Assembly: GCA_020427625.1 (NCBI GenBank)
Contig: JAGQOI010000481.1
Location: 1 to 8,673, forward strand
Reading direction: 5' to 3'
DNA from: Phycisphaerales bacterium
GTDB lineage: Bacteria > Planctomycetota > Phycisphaerae > Phycisphaerales > SM1A02
DNA: 8,673 nucleotides
This document shows, one piece after another, positions 1 to 6,575 of this stretch (position 1 is its first letter; each line of letters starts with the position of its first letter). A program made the position numbers and the translations under genes. The notes beneath the pieces are model-generated. The model worked only from the letters and a program-made list of their open reading frames with translations. It was not told where the DNA came from and ran no database searches.

Positions 1-1
1 C

Positions 2-88
2 GAGTACATCGAGATGTTCTACAATCGCAGACGGTTACACTCGGCCCTGGGATACGTCAGCCCCGCCGAGTTCGAGAGGTCAGCCTGA
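2..88 (+). CDS. IS3-family transposase OrfB, C-terminal fragment
   Basis: Only the last 28 codons are present, reading from the window edge to TGA at 86-88. The visible peptide includes YIEMFYNRRRLHSALGY followed by VSPAEFER. This is the characteristic end of the IS3-family DDE integrase (OrfB, rve domain): the segment after the catalytic glutamate helix, with the YN..R.H..LGY..P..F signature. The protein catalyses IS excision and integration through a circular intermediate. In most IS3 elements OrfB is made as an OrfAB frameshift product, but the upstream part is not visible. I cannot tell whether the full gene is intact. Confidence 0.92.
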   Translation, partial: EYIEMFYNRRRLHSALGYVSPAEFERSA

Positions 89-102
89 CGGGCACGCTTG
101 GG

Positions 103-127
103 TGTCCACCGTTCGTGGGGAACCTCA
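103..127 (+). repeat. Probable right terminal inverted repeat of the IS3 element
   Basis: On the minus strand the 25-nt segment begins TGAGGTTCCCC and ends GGTGGACA, the usual architecture of an IS3-family end. The inner part (about 106-120) also contains CCAC and GTGG blocks that could pair weakly. The outer boundary is put at the TCA ending at 127. This is inferred from family pattern, because the partner repeat is outside the window. Confidence 0.55.
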
Positions 128-158
128 CCCACCATCCGAACCCAATCCCGTTCCTCCT

Positions 159-185
159 CTCCGTGACCTCCGTGCCCTCCGTGGT
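159..185 (+). repeat. Three tandem 9-nt units (CTCCGTGnn)
   Basis: Three directly adjacent 9-mers are seen: CTCCGTGAC (159-167), CTCCGTGCC (168-176) and CTCCGTGGT (177-185). The opposite strand reads as ACCACGGAGG-type repeats and would encode TTEGTEVTE-like peptides. From memory, very similar CACGGAGG-type short repeats recur in intergenic regions of many planctomycete genomes and are often miscalled as small proteins. That generalisation is not provable from this window. The repeat lies in the helicase leader, followed by a run of eight C (188-195). Confidence 0.6.
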
Positions 186-197
186 AACCCCCCCCGG

Positions 198-203
198 TAG
201 AAT
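198..203 (+). promoter_or_regulatory. Candidate -10 box (TAGAAT) for the helicase gene
   Basis: TAGAAT matches the sigma-70 -10 consensus at five of six positions and lies only 9 nt before the ATG at 213. Transcription starting about 7 nt downstream would give a leader of only a few nucleotides, and no Shine-Dalgarno sequence is visible. No TTGACA-like -35 box is seen at the expected distance. The same geometry recurs before the gene at 6576. Confidence 0.4.
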
Positions 204-212
204 CGGACGGAC

Positions 213-3029
213 ATGGCGCCAGTGTTCCCCGACATCCGGTTCCGTGGCACGCTGCGACCGTCGCAGGCCGCGGCGAGCAGCGTCATCCGGCGCCAACTCG
301 ACGCCGGCGAGCGACGACTGCACGTCGTCGCGCCGCCCGGGTCCGGCAAGACCGTGCTCGGCCTCTACGTCTGGGCCCATCTCGTCCAACGACCCGTCGT
401 CGTGTTCAGCCCGACCTCCGCGATCCAATCGCAATGGGCGGCACGCCTCGACCTCTTCAGCGTCGACGATCCCGACCACGTCTCGACCGATCCGCACGCG
501 CCCGCCCTGTTCAACTCGTTCACCTACCAGGCCCTGACCCGCCCGGGCACCGGCGGCGCCGACCTCGACGATGCCGCGGTCGACCGCTGGCGCGAACGAC
601 TCATCGAGTCCGGCGAAGCGAACGACGACGACGAAGCCATCGCGTGGATCGAAGACCTCCGCCAACGCAACCCGTCGTACTTCGAGACCCGCCTCGCAAC
701 CTACCGCAAGTCCGCCCGCGACGATCGCGCCCGCGGCGGCGGCGCCATGGACACCCTCGACGATCGCACCCGTCTCGCGCTCGTCGCCCTCCGCGAACGG
801 GGCGTCGGCCTGCTCATCTTCGATGAATGCCACCACCTCCTCGGACACTGGGGACGCGTGCTCGCCGAGGTCGCGGACATGCTCGACGACCCCGTCGTCC
901 TCGGCCTCACCGCGACGCCGCCCGACATGCGGGGGATTCACGCCGATGATGCCGCGCGCTACGGGACGTTCTTCGGCGACGTCGACTACGAAGTCCCCGT
1001 GCCCGCCCTCGTGCGCGATCGCAACCTCGCGCCGTACCAGGACCTCGCCTACATCGTGCGCCCGGAGCCCGAGGAAGTCCGCTACCTCAGCGAGACCGAC
1101 GCGGCCTTCAACACGATCGTCGCCGAACTCGAATCGCCGCGCGAGACCGATGATCGTGACGATGACGGCGACGGCGCTGATGACGCCGCGCCGGCGCGGG
1201 TGGCGCCCATGCCGGAGTGGATCGCGTCGCAACTCGCGTCGTACCGCATCGTCGATCAGCCGCAGAAGGACTGGACGACGTTCGTGCGTCGCGATCGCGG
1301 GCTCGCGGACCTGGGTCGTCTGTATCTCCACCGTCGCGCCGAGGCGCTGCCGGAGGGCGTGCCGCCGATCCCCCCGCTGCTGCTCGCGCAGGACGTGCCG
1401 CGCCTCGAAGGGCTCGTGACGGTGCTCGACCGGTACATCCGTCACGGCCTGCGTCGTTCGGCGCACGAGGCCGATCGCGATCTGGCGAACCGGGCGATCG
1501 CGCGTCTGCGTCTGCTCGGTCTGCAGGTGACGGAGACGGGCACGCAGGCCTGTGCCGCGCCGGTGACGCGGGTGCTCGCGTATGCGAAGGCGAAGACCCG
1601 CGCGCTCGTGACGGTCCTGCGGGCGGAGTCGGCGGTGCTCGGCGATGCGCTGCGGGCGGTGGTCGTGTGCGACTACGAGAAGACGTCGACGCGGGTCGCG
1701 GAACTGAAGGGCGTGCTCGATCCCGACGCCGGCGCGGCGATCGCCGCGTTCCGCGCCATCTGCGCCGACGACGTCACCGACATCCTCAACCCGATCCTCG
1801 TCACCGGTTCCACCGTCCTCGTCGACGACGACCTCGTCGATCGCTTCGTCACCGAGGCGACGGCGTGGATCGCCGAACACGGCTTCGACGTCGCGCTGGA
1901 GACCGACGCCGAAGACGGCTTCTCCGTCGTGCGAGGGCGCGGCGGACAGTGGACGCCACGACTGTACGTCCGCCTCATCACCGAACTCTTCCAGCGCGGC
2001 GTCACGCGGTGTCTCGTCGGCACGCGCGGGTTGCTCGGCGAGGGTTGGGACGCGAACAAGATCAACGTCCTCGTCGATCTCACCACCGCGACGACCTCCG
2101 TCACCGTCAACCAGTTGCGCGGCCGCTCGATCCGCCTCGACCCCGACGACCCGGAGAAGATCGCCGACAACTGGGACATCATCTGCGTCGCCGGCGAGTT
2201 CACGAAGGGACTCGACGACTACCGTCGCTTCATGGACAAGCACCGCACGCTCTACGGTGCGACCGACGACGGCGCGATCGAGCGAGGCGTCGGGCACGTC
2301 CATGCCGCGTTCACCGCGATGCAGCCCGAGGACGTCGAGGGCGCGATGCCGCTCATCAACGAGGAGATGCTCTCGCGCGTCGGCCGCCGTGCAGAGGGGC
2401 GCGAGCGCTGGAAGCTCGGCACGCCGTTCCGCGGCGAGACGCAGCGCACGCTGGAGGTGAAGCTCGCCCGCGCCCCGACCGCCCAGGAGTTCCCCGCGTT
2501 CGGCGGCACGCAGCCGTGGAACGAGCACACGCTCGTGCAGGCCATCGCGCGTGCCACGCTCGACGCGCTCCGCGAGGCGCAACTCATCGCGCCCGGCGGC
2601 ACGCTCGGCAGCGGCGTGCGGAGCGGCGGGTACGTGCGCGTGTTCCTCGATCGCGCGAGCGAGGCCGATGCCGCGCTGCTCGTGGAGTCGATCGAGGAGA
2701 CCCTCGCGCCGCTCGAGCGTCCGCGCTACGTCATCCCGCGCTTCGTCGCGATCGAACGCGACACGTGGATGAGCCGCATCCTGCCCGACATCATCGGACG
2801 TTACCTTCGCAAGCGCACCCGCCAATGGGCGATGCTGCACGCCGTGCCGTCGGCGCTCGCGAAGCACAAGGACCTCGTCGCCATCTTCCAGCGCGCCTGG
2901 AACCGGCACGTGAGTCCCGGCGAGGCCGTGTACGCGCATCACGGCAAGGGCGAGACGCTCCTCGAACGGGCGCGCCAACAAGGCCTCGAACCGGCCGCGA
3001 GGCTGCACGACAAGGACGTGTTCGTCTGA
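213..3029 (+). CDS. Large superfamily II DEAD/DEAH-type helicase
   Basis: This is a 938-residue ATP-dependent nucleic acid helicase or translocase, probably cytoplasmic. An LRPSQ entry motif (14-18) is followed by Walker A APPGSGKT (40-47), Walker B DECH (204-207), motif III LTATP (232-236), a motif IV-like strand AVVVCDYEKT (482-491), motif V GTRGLLGEGWD (603-613) and motif VI QLRGRSIR (634-641) with the arginine finger. About 85 extra residues lie between Walker A and DECH. A long linker (about 260-450) has an acidic stretch near 310-325, and another insert (about 500-585) lies inside the second RecA lobe. The 290 residues after motif VI match nothing I recognise, and no nuclease motif is evident. 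Substrate and pathway are unknown; repair, transcription-coupled roles or phage defence are possible. Valine codon choice switches abruptly within the gene. The ATG at 213 is the first in frame and fits the LRPSQ position. Confidence 0.9.
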   Translation: MAPVFPDIRFRGTLRPSQAAASSVIRRQLDAGERRLHVVAPPGSGKTVLGLYVWAHLVQRPVVVFSPTSAIQSQWAARLDLFSVDDPDHVSTDPHAPALFNSFTYQALTRPGTGGADLDDAAVDRWRERLIESGEANDDDEAIAWIEDLRQRNPSYFETRLATYRKSARDDRARGGGAMDTLDDRTRLALVALRERGVGLLIFDECHHLLGHWGRVLAEVADMLDDPVVLGLTATPPDMRGIHADDAARYGTFFGDVDYEVPVPALVRDRNLAPYQDLAYIVRPEPEEVRYLSETDAAFNTIVAELESPRETDDRDDDGDGADDAAPARVAPMPEWIASQLASYRIVDQPQKDWTTFVRRDRGLADLGRLYLHRRAEALPEGVPPIPPLLLAQDVPRLEGLVTVLDRYIRHGLRRSAHEADRDLANRAIARLRLLGLQVTETGTQACAAPVTRVLAYAKAKTRALVTVLRAESAVLGDALRAVVVCDYEKTSTRVAELKGVLDPDAGAAIAAFRAICADDVTDILNPILVTGSTVLVDDDLVDRFVTEATAWIAEHGFDVALETDAEDGFSVVRGRGGQWTPRLYVRLITELFQRGVTRCLVGTRGLLGEGWDANKINVLVDLTTATTSVTVNQLRGRSIRLDPDDPEKIADNWDIICVAGEFTKGLDDYRRFMDKHRTLYGATDDGAIERGVGHVHAAFTAMQPEDVEGAMPLINEEMLSRVGRRAEGRERWKLGTPFRGETQRTLEVKLARAPTAQEFPAFGGTQPWNEHTLVQAIARATLDALREAQLIAPGGTLGSGVRSGGYVRVFLDRASEADAALLVESIEETLAPLERPRYVIPRFVAIERDTWMSRILPDIIGRYLRKRTRQWAMLHAVPSALAKHKDLVAIFQRAWNRHVSPGEAVYAHHGKGETLLERARQQGLEPAARLHDKDVFV

Positions 3030-3062
3030 CCAACCGACCGGACCCGGGCGCCGGCCGCGGCA

Positions 3063-3068
3063 TACCAT
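3063..3068 (+). promoter_or_regulatory. Candidate -10 box (TACCAT) before the nitroreductase
   Basis: TACCAT agrees with the -10 consensus at four positions, including the key second A and final T. A start near 3075 would give a leader of about 33 nt containing GGAG (3094-3097), a plausible ribosome binding site 10 nt before the ATG at 3108. No convincing -35 box is visible in the very GC-rich sequence upstream. Weak prediction. Confidence 0.3.
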
Positions 3069-3107
3069 TGACCTGTTCCTCGATCCCCCGCATGGAGCCG
3101 CCTCCCG

Positions 3108-3858
3108 ATGTCCGTGACCGACGTTCCGACCCTCGATCTGCTGACCCGTCACCGCTCGATCCGTCGCTACACCGACGCGCCGGTGCCGGACGAGGATGTT
3201 CGCCGCGCGGTCGTCGCCGGCCAGGCGGCATCGACGAGTTCCGCGGTCCAGGCGTACGCCCTGCTCCGCATCACCGACGGCGCGACCCGCGAGCGTCTCA
3301 TCGCACTCACCGGCGGTCAGAGGAAGGTCGCGCACTGCGGCTCGTTCTTCATCGTGCTCGGCGACACGCGCCGACACCGTCTCGCCTGCGCCGACGCCGG
3401 ACTCGACTACGACGCGCGTCTCGAAGCGTTCCTGCTCGCGGTGATCGACGCGACGCTGTTCGCGCAGAACCTCTCCGTCGCGTTCGAGGCGATGGGGTAC
3501 GGCATCTGCTACATCGGCGGCCTGCGGAACCACCTCGACGACGTCGATGCGCTGCTCGACCTGCCCGAAGGCGTGTACCCCTTCTACGGCCTCTGCGTCG
3601 GCGTGCCGGACGAACAGCCGATCGCCCGCCCGCGCCTGCCCGTCGACGGCGTGCTCTTCGACGATCGCTATCCCGATGACGACGCCATGCGCGCGATCAT
3701 CGCGGCGTACGACGCGTCGCGTCGACTACCTTGCGACTCGCGGCGAGGCGCCGGCGCGCCGACGGTCGTGGTCCGTCGTCATGGCCTCGAAGTTCTCGAC
3801 CCCCGAACGCACCGACCTCGGAACGTACTACCGCACGAAGGGCGCCGACCTCGATTGA
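3108..3858 (+). CDS. nfsA: NfsA-type NADPH-dependent flavin nitroreductase, frameshifted
   Basis: The product resembles FMN-dependent, oxygen-insensitive nitroreductase NfsA, which reduces nitroaromatics and quinones with NADPH. The first frame gives RHRSIRRYTD (14-23), a typical FMN-phosphate site, then SSAVQAY, GYGICYIGGLRN (130-141) and YPFYGLCVGVPDEQP...RPRLP, which match NfsA in order. After about residue 203 this frame turns into Arg-rich nonsense. The +1 frame continues the family sequence: VDYLATRGEA..RRRSW.....KF, then YYRTKGADLD and TGA at 3856-3858. Removing one base around 3711-3723 would give a 249-residue protein, close to NfsA's 240. The lost C-terminal arm carries arginines that in NfsA take part in NADPH binding, so a real frameshift would probably damage function. 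It could be a sequencing error or a recent mutation. Left unrepaired, the frame runs into the next gene as a 712-codon open frame to 5246. Confidence 0.82.
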
Positions 3859-3870
3859 GCGTCGCGCGCC

Positions 3871-3879
3871 GGAGAGAGA
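3871..3879 (+). promoter_or_regulatory. Ribosome binding site of the secreted hydrolase
   Basis: GGAGAGAGA ends 5 nt before the ATG at 3885. It is the only purine-rich Shine-Dalgarno-like run in the gap after the nitroreductase stop. It supports an independent start for the hydrolase at 3885, where a signal peptide begins, and argues against the long fused reading frame being the natural protein. Confidence 0.65.
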
Positions 3880-3884
3880 CCCGC

Positions 3885-5246
3885 ATGCCCGCACGCCTGA
3901 CCCTGTCGCTCGTGCTGCTGCTCGGCGCGCCGGCCGTCGCCGGAGATCGCTCCGAGCCCGGACCGTTCGACGCCGGACAGCAGACCGTCACCGTCACGCG
4001 GCCGGACCGTTCGACGTTCGCCGCGACGCTGTACTACCCGGCGACGCGCGCGGGCGTGAACGCGCCGTTCGATCCGTCGGGCGGACCGTACCCGGGCATC
4101 GTGTTCGGACACGGCTTCCTCACGCCGGTCACCCAGTACCACTCGACGATGAGCCACCTCGCGACGCACGGATACTTCGTGCTCGCGCCGCAGTCGGCCG
4201 GCGGGATCTTCCCGAGTCATGCCGCGTTCGCCGCGGACTTCCGGCACGGTCTGACGTGGTTCGAGGCGCGGCAGGTCGACGGTGCGTCGCCGTTCGTCGG
4301 GCAGATCGACGTCGAGCACTTCGGCGTGTCGGGACATTCGATGGGCGGCGGCGCGAGTCTGCTCGCGGCCGCGGGTGAGCCGCGCATCGACGTCGTCGCC
4401 AACCTCGCGGCGGCGGAGACGAACCCGTCGGCGATCGGCGCGATGACGTCGATCGTCGTGCCGGTGAGGCTCATCGCGGCGGAGGAGGACGGCATCACGC
4501 CGATCGGGTCGAACCAGGGACCGATGTACGACGCCGCGCACGCGCCGCGACAGTTGAGCGTGATTCTCGGCGGCTCGCACTGCAACTTCGCCGACAGCGA
4601 CACGCTGCTGTGCGACAACGGTTCGATCACGCGCGCGGCCCAACTCGCGATCACGCGTCGTCTGCTCACCGAGTGCTTCGATCTCCACCTCAAGTCCGAC
4701 CAGTCGGCGTGGCGCGCGACGTGGGGACCGGACCTCGATCTCCCGGCGGGCGAGGTCGACACGACCTCCGACGCGGGCGTCACGATCAGCATCGGCGAAG
4801 CCTGCATCAGCGCCCCGAGCGGCGGATCGGCGATCGTTCCGCTCGTCGTCGAGCAGACCGGCGATCTTCCGGACGCGTACGCGCTGGCGCTGGACGACGT
4901 CGACGCGCCGGCCGTCATCGACGCGGCGCAGACGCCGATGCTGGGCCGGGGCGAGACGTTCGCGACCTTCGCGACGATCGACCCTGCCGGCGTGCCGGCG
5001 GGCGCGCGACTGACGATCCTCGCGAGTGCGCGATCGGCCGCCGACGGCGGGACGCGCGGCTGGACGATGATGACGCTGGTGGTCACGGCGGGCGCCGATC
5101 TCGACGGCGACGGCGTCGTCGGGCCGGCGGACCTCGCGATCCTGCTCAGCCGGTGGGGACCATGCGTCGGCTGCGGGGGCGATCTCGACGGCGACGGCGA
5201 CGTCGACGCGGCCGACCTCGCGATCCTGCTCGGCGCGTGGAGTTGA
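3885..5246 (+). CDS. Secreted alpha/beta hydrolase with dockerin-like tail
   Basis: A 453-residue exported hydrolase. Residues 1-19 form a signal peptide (MPARLTLSLVLLLGAPAVA) with an AVA cleavage site. The hydrolase domain (about 30-275) shows an oxyanion HGF at 76-78, nucleophile elbow GHSMGG (Ser152), probable acid Asp202 in AAEEDGITP and catalytic His232 in GGSHCNF. This resembles chlorophyllase, dienelactone-hydrolase or PET-hydrolase-like esterases; the substrate cannot be deduced. Residues about 298-402 look like a beta-rich accessory domain. The tail (405-453) holds two DLDGDG...ADLAILL repeats separated by a CVGC spacer, like dockerin calcium loops; such tails are frequent in Phycisphaerae secreted proteins and are thought to anchor or sort them. 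The start at 3885 is chosen for its SD and signal peptide, although the frame is open back to 3108 because of the upstream frame break. It lies 26 nt after the nitroreductase stop, so they may be co-transcribed. Confidence 0.88.
   Translation: MPARLTLSLVLLLGAPAVAGDRSEPGPFDAGQQTVTVTRPDRSTFAATLYYPATRAGVNAPFDPSGGPYPGIVFGHGFLTPVTQYHSTMSHLATHGYFVLAPQSAGGIFPSHAAFAADFRHGLTWFEARQVDGASPFVGQIDVEHFGVSGHSMGGGASLLAAAGEPRIDVVANLAAAETNPSAIGAMTSIVVPVRLIAAEEDGITPIGSNQGPMYDAAHAPRQLSVILGGSHCNFADSDTLLCDNGSITRAAQLAITRRLLTECFDLHLKSDQSAWRATWGPDLDLPAGEVDTTSDAGVTISIGEACISAPSGGSAIVPLVVEQTGDLPDAYALALDDVDAPAVIDAAQTPMLGRGETFATFATIDPAGVPAGARLTILASARSAADGGTRGWTMMTLVVTAGADLDGDGVVGPADLAILLSRWGPCVGCGGDLDGDGDVDAADLAILLGAWS
5097..5246 (+). 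repeat. Dockerin-encoding DNA repeat, copy A
   Basis: This 150-nt segment aligns without gaps to 6377-6526 at an offset of 1280 nt, with eight mismatches by eye. The last 84 nt (5163-5246) are identical including all synonymous sites, and identity ends exactly at the stop codon. Within the segment the two calcium-loop halves repeat with an 84-nt (28-codon) period. It encodes the C-terminal 49 residues of the hydrolase plus the stop. Confidence 0.95.
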
Positions 5247-5267
5247 GCGGACGACCCGTTCCGCGCC

Positions 5268-5284
5268 GCCGAATCCTCGGTTTT
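5268..5284 (+). terminator. Weak terminator-like hairpin after the hydrolase
   Basis: A CCGA/TCGG stem of 4 bp (5269-5272 with 5277-5280; one more G-U pair is possible) with loop ATCC is followed directly by TTTT (5281-5284). A second 5-bp hairpin, GCGGA/TCCGC, lies just upstream at 5247-5264. The stems are short, so termination would be weak at best. The rest of the 119-nt gap to the next gene holds no other clear signal apart from the SD at 5351-5356. Confidence 0.25.
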
Positions 5285-5350
5285 CCGTGTCCGTCCCGAC
5301 GCTCGCGTGACGGATGAACGACAAGGCGAGCGCGGTGTTCGGGCCGCCCG

Positions 5351-5356
5351 AAGGAG
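5351..5356 (+). promoter_or_regulatory. Ribosome binding site of the propeller-like protein
   Basis: AAGGAG is a near-perfect Shine-Dalgarno sequence ending 9 nt before the ATG at 5366. It fixes that start, which is also where the signal peptide begins. Confidence 0.75.
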
Positions 5357-5365
5357 TTCAGACCC

Positions 5366-6526
5366 ATGGCCAGGTTCGCGATCATCGTCGGCGTCACGAT
5401 GTTGGGTGGTGCCGCTCTGGCCCCGGCCGGTCCGGTACTCGGATCGGACTTTGCGTCAGGCGACCTGTACGTCGTCTCGCCCGCTCTGCCGCATCCGACG
5501 CCGCCGCCCACGGCCCTGTCCGGGGTGATGCGGGTCGACCCCGTCTCCGGCGCCACCGCCATCATTGCGTCGTTGCGCTTCATTCAGGGTCGGACGGCGA
5601 CGTACGATCCGTATCGCGACCGGATCATCGTCTCGACCGGGTCGCTGCGACAGATCGATGCCGCGGGCGATGTGACGGATCTGGCGACGCCGTTCGGCAA
5701 CGTCAACGACGTGGCGCCGACGGGAGACGGTCGTCTGTACCTGCTCGGGCTGACGGGCGTCGCGCCGATCGGCGTGATCGATGCCGCGGGGGCGACGCAC
5801 GATCTCCTCGACACCGACGGGCGCACGCCCTTCACCATCGCGCTCACGGCGGGACTCGGGCGATGCATCTACGACATCTCGACGAACGCGTTGTTCGTCG
5901 CGGACCCGTTGGCGCCGGGGACCCGCATCCGGCGCGTGCCGCTCACCGTCGACGGCATGCAGGTCGCGGGCCCGATCGATGAGACCGTGTACAACGCTTC
6001 GCTGGCGTCCGCCGACGAGCCGACGCAATGGTCGGCCGGTCCGGGCGGATCGCTGTTCCTGAAGGTCGACGACAACTCGAACTCGCTTCAGGCCCGCATG
6101 CTGCTGGTGAATCCCGTGACCCTCGACGTCGTGCCGTACGCGTCCAGCAGTTACTTCGGCGTCGCCGGCGAGGTCGCCGGAACGTACAGCTCGGCGCGAG
6201 ACCAGGCCGTGGTCCTCGACTCGCTGTCGGACCACCTGCGCGTGTTTGCGTTCGGTGAATCGGGCGCCGGCGCGATCTTCGCCAGCCCGGTCTCCTCGTC
6301 GGGCAGCAGCGGCGAGACGGCCCGGGTCCTTTCCATCGGTGACACGATCGGCGGCGGAACGAGCGGCTCACCCGCGGATCTCGACGGTGACGGCGATGTC
6401 GATGCGGCGGACCTCGCGATCCTGCTCAGTCGGTGGGGACCGTGCGTCGGCTGCGGGGGCGATCTCGACGGCGACGGCGACGTCGACGCGGCCGACCTCG
6501 CGATCCTGCTCGGCGCGTGGAGTTGA
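5366..6526 (+). CDS. Secreted beta-propeller-like protein with dockerin-like tail
   Basis: A 386-residue exported protein of unknown function. The N-terminus is a hydrophobic signal peptide (MARFAIIVGVTMLGGAALAPA) with likely cleavage after APA at 19-21. The body (about 30-330) consists of roughly six repeats of about 45-50 residues, each with a hydrophobic strand (DLYVVSP, RIIVSTG, RLYLLGL, ALFVADP, SLFLKVD, QAVVLDS) followed by a return strand such as IDAAGDVTDLA. This resembles NHL or SMP-30-type beta-propellers, which usually bind ligands or other proteins. No catalytic residues can be assigned. A Gly/Ser linker (about 318-337) leads to the dockerin-like tail (338-386) with two DLDGDGDVDAADLAILL repeats and a CVGC spacer. 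The tail is nearly identical at DNA level to that of the preceding hydrolase, although the bodies are unrelated. The start has a strong SD. Confidence 0.82.
   Translation: MARFAIIVGVTMLGGAALAPAGPVLGSDFASGDLYVVSPALPHPTPPPTALSGVMRVDPVSGATAIIASLRFIQGRTATYDPYRDRIIVSTGSLRQIDAAGDVTDLATPFGNVNDVAPTGDGRLYLLGLTGVAPIGVIDAAGATHDLLDTDGRTPFTIALTAGLGRCIYDISTNALFVADPLAPGTRIRRVPLTVDGMQVAGPIDETVYNASLASADEPTQWSAGPGGSLFLKVDDNSNSLQARMLLVNPVTLDVVPYASSSYFGVAGEVAGTYSSARDQAVVLDSLSDHLRVFAFGESGAGAIFASPVSSSGSSGETARVLSIGDTIGGGTSGSPADLDGDGDVDAADLAILLSRWGPCVGCGGDLDGDGDVDAADLAILLGAWS
6377..6526 (+). repeat. Dockerin-encoding DNA repeat, copy B
   Basis: Second copy of the 150-nt module found at 5097-5246. Both internal halves here carry the full DLDGDGDVDAADLAILL loop, whereas copy A has a diverged first half (VVGPAD). 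The two halves start at 6377 and 6461, an 84-nt period. The identity with copy A stops at the TGA; the sequences after it differ at once. Confidence 0.95.
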
Positions 6527-6530
6527 TCAA

Positions 6531-6547
6531 CGGCGGCGGCGGCGGCG
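6531..6547 (+). repeat. Short CGG trinucleotide run
   Basis: Five CGG units plus CG lie in the 49-nt gap between the propeller-like gene and the next start. This is a simple repeat prone to length change, sitting just upstream of the candidate -10 box at 6564. No function can be assigned. Confidence 0.6.
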
Positions 6548-6563
6548 TCCGGCGGGCGCGCGG

Positions 6564-6569
6564 TACACT
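6564..6569 (+). promoter_or_regulatory. Candidate -10 box (TACACT), possibly leaderless start
   Basis: TACACT matches the -10 consensus at four positions and ends 6 nt before the ATG at 6576. Transcription would begin at or next to the ATG, giving a leaderless mRNA. No SD and no -35 box are visible. Similar spacing is seen for TAGAAT before the helicase gene. Confidence 0.42.
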
Positions 6570-6575
6570 CCGCGC

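Larger units (their letters stand above)
1..127 (+). mobile_element. Right end of an IS3-family insertion sequence
   Basis: The window opens inside an insertion sequence. The transposase C-terminus (2-88) is followed 39 nt later by a sequence that reads, on the other strand, TGAGGTTCCCC...GGTGGACA. That matches the general form of IS3-family terminal repeats, which start with TGA and contain a C-run and a GGACA block. The short distance from stop codon to element end is normal for this family. The left end lies outside the window, so the pairing of the two ends and any target duplication cannot be verified here. The element would end about 85 nt upstream of the helicase start. Confidence 0.75.

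Noticed and set aside
213..3029. Assignment of the helicase to a named defence system such as DISARM or Zorya
   Set aside because: No methyltransferase, nuclease, motor-stator or other partner gene of those systems is in the window, and the C-terminal domain is not recognised.
57..3533. Minus-strand open frame of 1158 codons antisense to the helicase and nitroreductase
   Set aside because: Extremely rich in Arg, Ala, Val, Asp and Glu with no recognisable motif; it exactly mirrors the codon bias of the plus-strand genes, whose family motifs are clear. High-GC sequence readily gives such shadow frames.
1217..3679. Plus-strand 820-codon frame overlapping the helicase and nitroreductase
   Set aside because: Arg-rich composition without motifs, in a different frame from the well-supported helicase; a GC-driven shadow.
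3108..5246. Single 712-residue nitroreductase-hydrolase fusion protein
   Set aside because: The middle (about residues 205-259) is Arg-rich nonsense, the correct NfsA ending is in the +1 frame, and the hydrolase part has its own SD and signal peptide.
3828..5324. Minus-strand 498-codon frame opposite the hydrolase
   Set aside because: Arg/Asp/Val-rich low-information sequence without motifs, antisense to a gene with a signal peptide and catalytic triad.
6246..6575. Extended N-terminus for the RMD1-like gene starting at 6246
   Set aside because: It would overlap the propeller gene by about 280 nt and adds Arg/Ser-rich sequence that is an alternative-frame reading of the dockerin module.
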